Part shown: positions 13,923 to 20,226 of the stretch, one piece after another | How positions within the stretch are numbered: the stretch's first letter is position 1 | Layout: every line of letters starts with the position of its first letter | Virus record (IMG/VR): IMGVR_UViG_3300032562_000204 | Coordinates: 1-20,764 of that record | Source of the DNA: a virus | Reading direction: 5' to 3' (one strand) | DNA: 20,764 nt | The notes under the pieces: generated by a model | Database searches by the model: none | Told to the model about the DNA's origin: nothing | Seen by the model: the letters and a program-made list of their open reading frames with translations, nothing else | Position numbers and translations under genes: made by a program

Positions 13923-15733
13923 TTGACCTCCGAAAAATTGTTACCTACTTTAGCCTCTGCAATTAAAGGCACGTCTAACTTAAATGCATTGACCATGCAC
14001 GCTGCCAGTTTATCAGCTTCACGTTGAACCACATCAGCTTTAGCCGATATGATCAACTCATCATGAAGTGACATCAATAATCGACTATCCTCAGCTTGTA
14101 GCCAATAGTCTATCATTGCCTGCTTAGCCATATCTGCACCAGATCCTTGGATCAATGTGTTCAATGACTTAAATGCAAACTCCATCTTCTTGCCATTAAT
14201 GATCTTAGGTGGCTCACCTTTAACTAACCTGCCACCAATGGTAGAAAACGGTGCTCTTACTGTGTATCTACGGCTTAAATCTTGATTAATATGATCAAGC
14301 CCTGGAGCCACTTCAGTCTTATACAAGCCGATCAACTGCTTGGCTTCTACATACGGTATGCCTAGCATTTCACTAATCTTCTTTGGTCCTGCGCCATACA
14401 AAATACCAAATGACATAGTCTTTGCATAATCCCTAATGATTGGTCTACCAGCCTTCTCACTCATCAGGTTAGCTGCAAATGTATGTAGGTCAGCATTTGG
14501 ATCCTTCCTATACTGCTCAGCTAACTTACCACCTTCAAAGTGTGCAAACAATCTCAGCTCTTGTGCCTGAAAGTCGGCAGCTGCCATCAAATGACCCTCA
14601 TCAGGCAAAATATAGGTTCTGACTTTTGGTATGATTAAACCTTGAAGCTCTGTAGGCAGTGGTGTCTTTGGGCCTCGGGTCGGCATAGTCTGTAATGTCG
14701 GCTTAGCAGATAATCTACCTGTTCTAGTACCACCGGCTTCACCTCGTACAGTGTTCCACTCAGTGTAAATCCTACCTGTAGACGCCGATTGCTCTAACCA
14801 CGGCTCTATGTACGTACCATTTAGCTTTACAAGCACATCCCTATGACGTAAGACTGATGACAATGTATCATCGGTTACCATCTCTTTAAGCGTATCTTTA
14901 TCCGATAGTGGAGTGCCTTTGTCACTAGTTGGCCATGGCTTAGTCTTATCATAGCAGCCATTCAGTTGAATTGCAGTGACCAACTGTGTACCTGAATTAA
15001 AGTTGATATTACCATCACCAAAGTATTCATACAACCATTTCTCACAAAGTGCTATGTCTGCTAATGCCTTATGCGAGCTTTGTTGTAACCCTTCACGGTC
15101 AACTCTAACACCTAGCTTACTATTCTCCAATAACAAAGGCATAAGCAAGATTTCACGCCTATAAGCCTTGTGCATGGTCTGTCTAACTTCATGAGTAAAG
15201 TCATATAACCTGGCTGTTAAACGTACGTCAGCAAGAGCATACTTTCCCACAAGATCAGCGGGCCCGCGTGCAATGTAAGCACCTGCAGTCTTTGGCTTTC
15301 GTTTAACTTCAGGTATGTGCATTGTAAGCCAATCGAATAGCTCATCCCTCTCTTCTGGTATGACATTGAGCCACTCCTTGCAAAGCTCTTTTAATGATAA
15401 GCTTCTAGCATACGGATCATGCAAGAATGCAAGCACTAATGTATCATGAACACATTGATGCTTAAATGACAAACCAAATACTTCGGTAATGATTGCCATA
15501 TCAAACATTGCATTATGAAAACATACAGACCTGCCTGATTCCCAAACTCTTATCAAGAATCTTTTCGTATCTTCATAAGTGTCTTGGTTGTTATAGTCAT
15601 GGCCAAATGACCAATACTTAGTCTCAAATTGTCCTGTACGATCTAAGACCGCAAGACCAACTGGTTGTGGTGGATACTTTGGTCTGGCTTCAATAGCCTC
15701 GGACTCAAAGTCTAAAAATACCGGATCAGTCAT
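13919..15733 (-). CDS. Family A DNA polymerase with 3'-5' exonuclease domain
   Basis: 604 residues; T7-like in size, with no 5' nuclease domain. Exonuclease motifs: Exo I LDFESE (D8, E10), Exo II FHNAMFD (D78), Exo III YALAD (Y165, D169), all complete, so proofreading is expected. Polymerase motifs: A DFQAQELR (D387), B RDYAKTMSFGILYG at 434-447 (R434, K438, F442, Y446) and C LHDE (H557, D558, E559). The residue matching E. coli Pol I position 762 is Phe. It replicates the phage genome. The start at 15733 follows AAAGGAATATT and overlaps the upstream microprotein by eight bases; its last codons (SEVK) contain the GGAGGT site for the next gene. Confidence 0.95.
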   Translation of the reverse strand: MTDPVFLDFESEAIEARPKYPPQPVGLAVLDRTGQFETKYWSFGHDYNNQDTYEDTKRFLIRVWESGRSVCFHNAMFDMAIITEVFGLSFKHQCVHDTLVLAFLHDPYARSLSLKELCKEWLNVIPEERDELFDWLTMHIPEVKRKPKTAGAYIARGPADLVGKYALADVRLTARLYDFTHEVRQTMHKAYRREILLMPLLLENSKLGVRVDREGLQQSSHKALADIALCEKWLYEYFGDGNINFNSGTQLVTAIQLNGCYDKTKPWPTSDKGTPLSDKDTLKEMVTDDTLSSVLRHRDVLVKLNGTYIEPWLEQSASTGRIYTEWNTVRGEAGGTRTGRLSAKPTLQTMPTRGPKTPLPTELQGLIIPKVRTYILPDEGHLMAAADFQAQELRLFAHFEGGKLAEQYRKDPNADLHTFAANLMSEKAGRPIIRDYAKTMSFGILYGAGPKKISEMLGIPYVEAKQLIGLYKTEVAPGLDHINQDLSRRYTVRAPFSTIGGRLVKGEPPKIINGKKMEFAFKSLNTLIQGSGADMAKQAMIDYWLQAEDSRLLMSLHDELIISAKADVVQREADKLAACMVNAFKLDVPLIAEAKVGNNFSEVK

Positions 15734-15869
15734 AATATTCCTTTACATAGTGTTCATACCAACCCCACACAAATAGCCATCTCCACATCTTTTCATCGCC
15801 TAGCTTATTTTCATAATAATACCTAGCTATTTGTAGTGCGGTTTCTTTAGGTGGTTGTTCTTTTCTCAT
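15726..15869 (-). CDS. 47-residue Trp/Tyr-rich microprotein
   Basis: Reads MRKEQPPKETALQIARYYYE..., with DEKMWRWLFVWGWYEHYVKE in the second half: four Trp and seven Tyr in 47 residues. It begins at a TAATG overlap with the lipoprotein gene and ends in an eight-base overlap with the polymerase start, so it fills the gap exactly. The start has no strong ribosome site and probably depends on translation of the upstream gene. It might form one or two amphipathic aromatic helices. No family is recognised; because it directly precedes DNA polymerase, a replication accessory or host-inhibitor role is possible. Confidence 0.65.
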   Translation of the reverse strand: MRKEQPPKETALQIARYYYENKLGDEKMWRWLFVWGWYEHYVKEYYD

Positions 15870-16144
15870 TAGAATAATCTATACTTTGGCATGCATTGCA
15901 CATCAATGATGATATCGCTCATCATACCGCTGATCATACGCTTGGTCATGATCGGAACTGCTCTCATGTTATTGCCTTCACACTCCATAGTGGCTTGTAT
16001 GACTTCATTCCTACTCATTTGCTGAGCACGTGAATCAACTACAAGCTGTACGGTCGGAGGGCTTGCATAAACCGAGGGCTGCATAGTTTGTGGTGGTTGT
16101 GCACAGCCTGCAATAGCTACAATAAACACGACAATATATTTCAT
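15869..16144 (-). CDS. Predicted lipoprotein (91 aa)
   Basis: 91 residues beginning MKYIVVFIVAIAGCAQPPQ: lipobox IAGC (C14) with Ala at +2. A Pro/Gln/Ser-rich linker follows, then a Met-rich segment (NMRAVPIMTKRMISGMMSD) and a C-terminal strand. Two further cysteines (C55, C84) could pair. The start has a strong AAAGGAGACTTT site, and it is the first gene after the structured 128-base gap, so its expression may be set by that element. No family is recognised; an outer-membrane-anchored phage lipoprotein is the best description. Confidence 0.65.
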   Translation of the reverse strand: MKYIVVFIVAIAGCAQPPQTMQPSVYASPPTVQLVVDSRAQQMSRNEVIQATMECEGNNMRAVPIMTKRMISGMMSDIIIDVQCMPKYRLF

Positions 16145-16272
16145 AAAGTCTCCTTAAAGGTGGGGCGGTTCACATAAAGCAGTGTTTTGTACAATTTCAC
16201 CGTCAACTTACATAAAAAACGTTTGCTGATAATGATATACGGCGCTAACCCGTATGACCGCCCCGTAAACTA
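16145..16272 (-). ncRNA. Structured gap: candidate three-way-junction RNA or regulatory element
   Basis: This is the longest non-coding gap in the minus operon. It contains nested inverted repeats: an outer arm GGGGCGGTTCA (16162-16172) against TGACCGCCCC (16255-16264); a hairpin ATACGG-CGCTAAC-CCGTAT (16237-16255); and a second arm AGCAGTGTTTT (16178-16188) against AAAACGTTTGCT (16216-16227) with a small internal loop. The three can coexist apart from one shared base at 16255. A TTGTACAA palindrome lies at 16188-16195. No T-run follows any hairpin, so a simple intrinsic terminator is unlikely. It could be a leader RNA of the lipoprotein-polymerase segment, a processing site or a replication origin. 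Confidence 0.45.
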
Positions 16273-17016
16273 TCAATACTTACTAGATTGTGCAGGAATT
16301 GCAGATGCCTCATCTTCTACAGCACCGGCTGAGTCAATAGCATTTTGCAACTCTTTCTCACCACGTGCAATTAAAGCTTTAATCACATCCATGTCATCAA
16401 TTGTGCGCACAAAGTCAAAGTTAAGCTTAAACTGTGTTTTTGCATCAGGTGTAAGACTAATCTTAGTCACTACGGCTGATAAAGGACGCTTAGTAGCATT
16501 GGCAACCTTTTGTAAATAGACTGCAAATGGTTTAACCGATGTAACGGGTGTTCTTAAAGCCGCAACCTCTGCCATAGCAATGCTATCAACCGATGTGATT
16601 GAATCAGCTGTCATAATCAACAGTCTACGCTTCTCACTACAGGCTTTACCTTTACCACCGTTTGTGGCGCTACCCCATTGGTCTTTAGGGCAACCTTGGC
16701 AAGTATCACATTGCTTTTCAGGCGCCAATGGATTAGGCTTAAGGCTTGTCATTGTCGGACCTAAGGCAAAGCATGCAGGTGGTGCAGGATTAGTTGGGTC
16801 GTATCTGCTTGTGTAGTACAACCGCTCAACAGGGCTGGAAATGATCACTACATCTATGGCATTCCCTGCAATAGGGTTATCCTTATATGTAAGTGTTCCG
16901 CCCTTTGTACTAAGGAAGGATGTACCAACAGAGTTCTTCTCTGCCTGCAAACCAGCATTAGCCAGCTTTTCCATTTCTGATTCGAATACCGTAAGTGAAT
17001 TTTGTGTTTTAGCCAT
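16273..17016 (-). CDS. Four-cysteine phage protein, probable ssDNA-binding protein
   Basis: 247 residues. A beta-rich N-terminal half (AIDVVIISSPVERLYYTSR) contains an inserted cysteine cluster, CDTCQGCP at 103-110 plus C126 in GKACSEKRRLL, able to bind zinc or an Fe-S cluster; a helical/beta C-terminal half ends in a loosely acidic tail (GAVEDEASAIP). I recall 'C..C..CP...wGs...GkgkaC...R.L' proteins in phage replication modules, where they are suspected single-stranded DNA-binding proteins with an OB-like fold. That role fits its place upstream of DNA polymerase but is inference. The ribosome site is AGGAGTTTCTAA. Its stop is followed by the structured gap. Confidence 0.55.
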   Translation of the reverse strand: MAKTQNSLTVFESEMEKLANAGLQAEKNSVGTSFLSTKGGTLTYKDNPIAGNAIDVVIISSPVERLYYTSRYDPTNPAPPACFALGPTMTSLKPNPLAPEKQCDTCQGCPKDQWGSATNGGKGKACSEKRRLLIMTADSITSVDSIAMAEVAALRTPVTSVKPFAVYLQKVANATKRPLSAVVTKISLTPDAKTQFKLNFDFVRTIDDMDVIKALIARGEKELQNAIDSAGAVEDEASAIPAQSSKY

Positions 17017-17026
17017 TTAGAAACTC

Positions 17027-17401
17027 CTATTTTCGTGACTTAGTTAACGTTAACCCCCAAACCTCAGCAGTGGTAGCCCCGGGGATGGACTCACCTTCTT
17101 TCCAACGGTCCTGGAAAGCAGTACTGCTAAGTCTTCTATGCAATAGGTCAAAGCTTTTTGTGCTACTGACATAAGCATAAAACTGATCCCAATCCACTAT
17201 GGTTGGGTGTACCTTCTTAGCCATGGTGACACTATGACCAGCCTCGGACATTGCTTTAAATGTACCAGCCTCGTTCATAGCATGCATAATGTCGCCTTCT
17301 ATGGCTGCAATCTTTTCATTAATTATTTTTTCTTGCTTACCAAGATCCTCTTTTTGTTGTTTAAGGTCTCTTAGTCCGTCAATGAGTTGTGAAATGTTCA
17401 T
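17027..17401 (-). CDS. Coiled-coil phage protein of unknown function (124 aa)
   Basis: 124 residues. The first 45 form a coiled coil (LRDLKQQKEDLGKQEKIINEKIAAIE). The remainder contains KKVHPTIVDWDQFYAYVSST, FDLLHRRLSSTAFQDRW and GESIPGATT, a layout I have seen in small phage proteins adjacent to single-stranded DNA-binding candidates; no function is established. It lies between dCMP deaminase and the four-cysteine protein, with AAAGGATTTCAAT as its ribosome site and an ATGA overlap upstream. Confidence 0.65.
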   Translation of the reverse strand: MNISQLIDGLRDLKQQKEDLGKQEKIINEKIAAIEGDIMHAMNEAGTFKAMSEAGHSVTMAKKVHPTIVDWDQFYAYVSSTKSFDLLHRRLSSTAFQDRWKEGESIPGATTAEVWGLTLTKSRK

Positions 17402-17826
17402 ATTGAAATCCTTTTAAGTTCTACACCTGCTTCTATTATCATTTTATTTGCTAGATCAAAATTCTCTTGCCACCTAGCTGGCACTTGATATGTAGTCACA
17501 TGGTAAGCAATCCCTTTTTGAATGGCCATAGCTGTACAATGACTACACATTTGGTAAGGGTACGTATAAATCGTACAACCTGATAAGTCTCTATTAGCAA
17601 ATAGTAAAGCATTTTGCTCAGCGTGTAGTATCATCTGTAGCTTAATGTCTCTATCTTTTAATAGTTCATAGTCATCCTTAATTTGTTGTGGAAAACCATT
17701 AAACCCCATGCTAATAACTCTTTTTCTCATATCAACAATTACTGCACCACACTGAGTGGATGGATCTTTGGACCAAGTACTAACTAACTTAGCCATTTCC
17801 ATGAACCTGTAATCCCAATTAGACAT
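17398..17826 (-). CDS. dCMP deaminase
   Basis: 142 residues. It deaminates dCMP to dUMP, the substrate of thymidylate synthase. Zinc and catalytic residues: ILHAEQNALL gives H68-A69-E70, and YQMCSHC gives C94 and C97; the usual Pro before the first Cys is replaced by Met. An upstream segment STWSKDPSTQCGAVIVD is the typical N-terminal strand. The frame extends to 17856, but the ATG at 17826 is preceded by AAGGAGTTTGATT and forms an eight-base overlap with the upstream stop, so the shorter form is chosen. It could feed the ThyX-like enzyme encoded 9 kb further along the operon. Confidence 0.9.
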   Translation of the reverse strand: MSNWDYRFMEMAKLVSTWSKDPSTQCGAVIVDMRKRVISMGFNGFPQQIKDDYELLKDRDIKLQMILHAEQNALLFANRDLSGCTIYTYPYQMCSHCTAMAIQKGIAYHVTTYQVPARWQENFDLANKMIIEAGVELKRISI

Positions 17827-18319
17827 AATCAAACTCCTTAAACCAAGCAGGTGCACCTGCAGCTGTTTTATACCACTTCATATCCATAATGGATTGCTTG
17901 TATTTGTAGTAGGCTCTGTAGGCTTGTACAGTATCATCACACTTATACTCATCAGGCATGCATTGTGGTGGTACTCTCCATGTCATTGGTAATTTTCTCA
18001 TAGCAGGTGGTGCATACATAAGCTCACCGGAGAATAATGCATGGCACTTATGCTCTTTACCATAACGCCTTTTAAACTCTTTGCATAATGTACGACCAAG
18101 GTCAGTGAGGTACATATAGTGTGATACTGATTCACGTGCCCATATGGCTGATGGATGATTTTTGTGTGTTGGCTTGTAAGTCACATTGTGACCATTGCCA
18201 TGCTCATGATGAGCAGTTGCTAATAGTTGTGCGGTCTCAACTATCATTTTAACTACATGCTTATCACAATGATAAGATGCTGCTATTTGTGGTACATGGT
18301 GCAAGAAGAAAATGTTCAT
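17819..18319 (-). CDS. Conserved phage protein, DKHVVKMIVETAQ type
   Basis: 166 residues starting MNIFFLHHVPQIAASYHCDKHVVKMIVETAQLL. I know this sequence type from many aquatic phages (pattern 'aA.yhcDKHvvKMilEtaQlL..ah', 'NHP.aiWar', 'RYgk.HK'), where it has no firm function. It is strikingly rich in His (13 or more) and contains several Cys and Trp, which suggests metal binding or an enzyme active site. It is the first gene after the promoter-like gap near 18365 and directly precedes dCMP deaminase, with which it overlaps by eight bases. A link to nucleotide metabolism or DNA modification is a guess from context. Confidence 0.7.
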   Translation of the reverse strand: MNIFFLHHVPQIAASYHCDKHVVKMIVETAQLLATAHHEHGNGHNVTYKPTHKNHPSAIWARESVSHYMYLTDLGRTLCKEFKRRYGKEHKCHALFSGELMYAPPAMRKLPMTWRVPPQCMPDEYKCDDTVQAYRAYYKYKQSIMDMKWYKTAAGAPAWFKEFDYV

Positions 18320-18357
18320 AGTATTTAGCCTTTAGAATTAAGAATTTAGGGAGTAAA

Positions 18358-18393
18358 CAGTTGCATTATACACACAATTTACTAAAGTAAACA
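18358..18393 (-). promoter_or_regulatory. Promoter with palindromic operator-like site
   Basis: On the minus strand: TGTTTA (18393-18388), 17 bases, TATAAT (18370-18365). The spacer and -35 contain the palindrome TTTACTTTAGTAAA (18391-18378). Part of it, TACTTTAGTAAAT, recurs at 10912-10900 next to another TATAAT. GTTTACT is repeated downstream at 18358-18352. The gap 18320-18394 is one of only two clear promoter-sized gaps in the upstream half of the operon. A repressor or activator site overlapping a sigma70-type promoter is the likely reading. Confidence 0.55.
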
Positions 18394-18394
18394 C

Positions 18395-18787
18395 CTATCT
18401 GCAATTTTGTTTAAATAAAATTAAAGCAATATGATCCTCTGGTCCGTGCCAGTCAGATGGCTTTTGAGCATCCTGATGTACCCCACGACTTGTCGATCCT
18501 GGCACCTTTTGCATATTGGCATCATGCACAACACCTAGAATTTCAGGTAATGGAAGACCCATATGATGGGCACAACCCATAGTGACATAGGCAAGATCGG
18601 CAATTGCATCAGCAGCGTCTACCAGACTACCCTTCTCATGTGCTTTCATCAGCTCACTAAGCTCCTCCATCAAGAACCTGGCGTAAAAGCTGATGTCCTC
18701 AGGCTTTAAAAGCTGTGGTCGTACTGAGTATGGCAAATTAAGCTTCTTACGAAACTCTAAAACTTTGTCAAAAATGTCTTGGTTCAT
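18395..18787 (-). CDS. MazG-like nucleotide pyrophosphohydrolase
   Basis: 130 residues. MazG/HisE-type all-alpha NTP-PPases cleave (d)NTPs to NMP and pyrophosphate. Metal-binding acidic residues are MEELSEL (E41, E42, E45) and DAADAIADL (D57, D60, D64), the E-x(2-3)-E ... D-x(2)-D-x(3)-D pattern of the family; a helix HHMGLPLPEILGVVHDANMQKV follows, as in phage MazG-like proteins. A single MazG domain is present. The start has AAGGAGAAAAACAC upstream and overlaps the microprotein stop by ATGA. In phages it may clear non-canonical nucleotides or lower (p)ppGpp; the substrate cannot be read here. Confidence 0.82.
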   Translation of the reverse strand: MNQDIFDKVLEFRKKLNLPYSVRPQLLKPEDISFYARFLMEELSELMKAHEKGSLVDAADAIADLAYVTMGCAHHMGLPLPEILGVVHDANMQKVPGSTSRGVHQDAQKPSDWHGPEDHIALILFKQNCR

Positions 18788-18957
18788 GTGTTTTTCTCCT
18801 TAAAAAAGTCATTGAAAACTTTTGCAGATATTTCATCTCGCTTGTCTTGCCAGTATTTTTTATTCGTAGTATTTTCATCTTCAGTTATAGGTACCCAATT
18901 GTCATTCTCATATTTGTACCACCAAGGTTTACCGTCTTTATTTCCCAGAAACCACAT
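18784..18957 (-). CDS. 57-residue Trp-rich microprotein
   Basis: Below the length most callers report. It reads MWFLGNKDGKPWWYKYEND..., with five Trp (2, 12, 13, 21, 36) and a charged C-terminal helix ending FFKEKNT. AAGGAGAAAAATC precedes the ATG, which lies 20 bases inside the upstream gene, and its stop overlaps the MazG start by ATGA. The phrase G-K-P-W-W-Y-K-Y resembles small beta hairpins such as SH3- or WW-like folds, but this is only an impression. Function unknown. Confidence 0.65.
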   Translation of the reverse strand: MWFLGNKDGKPWWYKYENDNWVPITEDENTTNKKYWQDKRDEISAKVFNDFFKEKNT

Positions 18958-19375
18958 GATTTTTCTCCTTAATCTTAGCTTCTATACGCCTTGCATCAAG
19001 TAATAACTGGTCGTGGTTACAGTCAGGATCGCCTCTGTATGTACCGAAGATGCCAAAGATATCTTCGTCAGTCAAACCTGCCCATTCTTTAGTTTGTGGT
19101 GCGGTGTAAAGGGGTTCTGCTCCCCTCTCTCTGGTCTGCCAGTCACTTCCACTGCCTGAGTCTATGTATTTATATCCGTATCCATCAAAGTCATAACGCA
19201 TAGCCACAGGCCCAGGCTCATCCTGCTCTTGCTTTAATGCTTCTTCTAGGGCTTTGATGGCGTCTTCCGTACCCTCTAGCCAATGGAATTGTCCTTCAAT
19301 GATATGTGCGTTATCAATAAAATCTCGATAGGTTATCAAGGCATCTAGCACTTGTTTCATTACTTCTTTAGTCAT
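18938..19375 (-). CDS. Modular phage protein (MTKE / LEEALKQEQDEP / PLYTAP / GLTDE)
   Basis: 145 residues in modules: MTKEVMKQVLDAL helix (1-13), AIKALEEALKQEQDEP (39-54), a beta domain RYDFDGYGYKYIDSGSGSDW with AEPLYTAP (60-93), KEWAGLTDEDI (97-106) and a last helix RRIEAKIKEKN. I recall this chain of modules in many phage early proteins ('aL..AL.qpeqePVAw ... PLYTAPp ... eW.GLtdeEi'), with no defined function. The first two modules are shared with the two genes upstream, indicating duplication. Its start overlaps the previous stop by ATGA, with AAGGAG as ribosome site. Confidence 0.7.
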   Translation of the reverse strand: MTKEVMKQVLDALITYRDFIDNAHIIEGQFHWLEGTEDAIKALEEALKQEQDEPGPVAMRYDFDGYGYKYIDSGSGSDWQTRERGAEPLYTAPQTKEWAGLTDEDIFGIFGTYRGDPDCNHDQLLLDARRIEAKIKEKNHVVSGK

Positions 19376-19928
19376 TTGTTGCGCTCCTTAAGAATTGCTT
19401 CTATTTTTTCTGCTAATGTCAAATCTGCCTTGCCACCAGAAATTTCAATGTGTTCTTTTTCATCATCCAATAGTCCAATCCATGTGCGTTTTTGTGGCGG
19501 GGGATAATCAACTTCTAAGTCATACTTTTCGTGCGAACCGCATCGTTTGCATTCAACGCTAACCGTGTAGTTCAAGGTTTCAGGCTCATCCTGCTCTTGT
19601 TTTAGCGCTTTTTCTAGTGATTTGATGGCATCAAGGCAATACCCTTTAACCATGTGCGGATATTGTTTGCCATGCAACTTCAACGCCTCAAGTGCTTCTT
19701 TCATTGCTTCTTTAGTCATTCTTGTCCCCTTGCTTTAATTGTGTGCCTTTTAATGCTTTGCAATACTTCCCATTCTTGCGTTAATTTATTTTGCATATTT
19801 CTAACTGCTTTATCCACGCTAGATTGCATTTGTTTTTGCATACCATCAATAAAACCACGTTCGTATTCAGAGTTATTCGGCTCACCCTGCTCTTGCTTTA
19901 GTGCTTCTTCTAGGGCTTTGATAACGTC
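19215..19928 (-). repeat. 50-base coding repeat (LEEALKQEQDEP module), three copies
   Basis: Copies at 19215-19264, 19583-19632 and 19879-19928 are about 80-90 per cent identical by eye and encode AIKALEEALKQEQDEP, AIKSLEKALKQEQDEP and VIKALEEALKQEQGEP in three successive genes. With the start repeats they show the genes arose by duplication of an N-terminal block with replaced C-terminal parts. Confidence 0.8.
19372..19719 (-). CDS. Modular phage protein with CxxC (115 aa)
   Basis: 115 residues: MTKEAMKEALEAL (1-13), AIKSLEKALKQEQDEP (31-46), then a strand-rich part with VECKRCGSHEKYDLEV (C57, C60), KRTWIGLLDDEKEHI (78-91) and a C-terminal helix AEKIEAILKERNK. The N-terminal half is clearly paralogous to its two neighbours, while the middle is different, as if a new domain had been inserted between fixed ends. 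The CxxC could bind half a zinc site or act as a dimeric zinc hook. The start lies in the 25-base junction repeat. Function unknown. Confidence 0.7.
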   Translation of the reverse strand: MTKEAMKEALEALKLHGKQYPHMVKGYCLDAIKSLEKALKQEQDEPETLNYTVSVECKRCGSHEKYDLEVDYPPPQKRTWIGLLDDEKEHIEISGGKADLTLAEKIEAILKERNK

Positions 19929-20012
19929 CTCTTTTGCTTCACGAATAGATGAACCACAAGTGTCTTTTGATTTCAATACCTCTAAAGCTTGTTTCATTAC
20001 TTCTTTAGTCAT
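19716..20012 (-). CDS. Modular phage protein (98 aa)
   Basis: 98 residues: MTKEVMKQALEVL (1-13), VIKALEEALKQEQGEP (30-45), then a helical basic region (ERGFIDGMQKQMQSSVDKAVRNMQNKL) ending KARGQE. A longer frame reaches 20096, but the ATG at 20012 lies in the 25-base junction repeat with its AAGGGGACAAG ribosome site and overlaps the upstream stop by eight bases, and it aligns with the starts of its paralogues, so it is chosen. No function is known. Confidence 0.7.
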   Translation of the reverse strand: MTKEVMKQALEVLKSKDTCGSSIREAKEDVIKALEEALKQEQGEPNNSEYERGFIDGMQKQMQSSVDKAVRNMQNKLTQEWEVLQSIKRHTIKARGQE

Positions 20013-20226
20013 TCTTGTCCCCTTGCTTTTTAAGGCGTGCATCAAATGCTCGTTCCATTGTTTCAATATGTTGTTTATACGGCAAGTATGGCTCAATAGC
20101 TTTTTCTGCTACCAGTTTGGCAAAACGTACTAAATCGTCATCATCCAAACGCCATTCATCAGGATATTTTTTAGAATAGTAACCACCAGCCTCTCTAGCC
20201 ATTTCAATTATTTCTTCTTTAGTCAT
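20005..20226 (-). CDS. Small phage protein, MTKEEIIEMAREAG type (73 aa)
   Basis: 73 residues: MTKEEIIEMAREAGGYY, then DDDDLVRFAKLVAEKAIE and a basic helix at the end. The 'eeIi.mAreaG ... l.rFa.lVa..e' pattern is one I know from many phage early regions, where it has no assigned function. It shares the MTKE start and the junction repeat with its downstream neighbours but lacks the LKQEQDEP module, and resembles the 119-residue gene upstream more closely. Confidence 0.68.
   Translation of the reverse strand: MTKEEIIEMAREAGGYYSKKYPDEWRLDDDDLVRFAKLVAEKAIEPYLPYKQHIETMERAFDARLKKQGDKND

Noticed and set aside
16187-16519. Plus-strand open frame across the structured gap
   Set aside because: Most of it is antisense to the four-cysteine protein, and the composition shows no protein-like pattern.
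17827-17856. Longer N-terminus for dCMP deaminase
   Set aside because: The added residues overlap the upstream gene and lie before the AAGGAG site; the ATG at 17826 matches family length.
20013-20096. Longer N-terminus for the 98-residue modular protein
   Set aside because: It would overlap the previous gene by 92 bases, and the paralogues all start at the MTKE codons in the junction repeat.
19654-20133. 159-codon open frame on the plus strand
   Set aside because: It is antisense to three well supported coupled genes and its Cys/Phe/Ser-rich content mirrors their codons.
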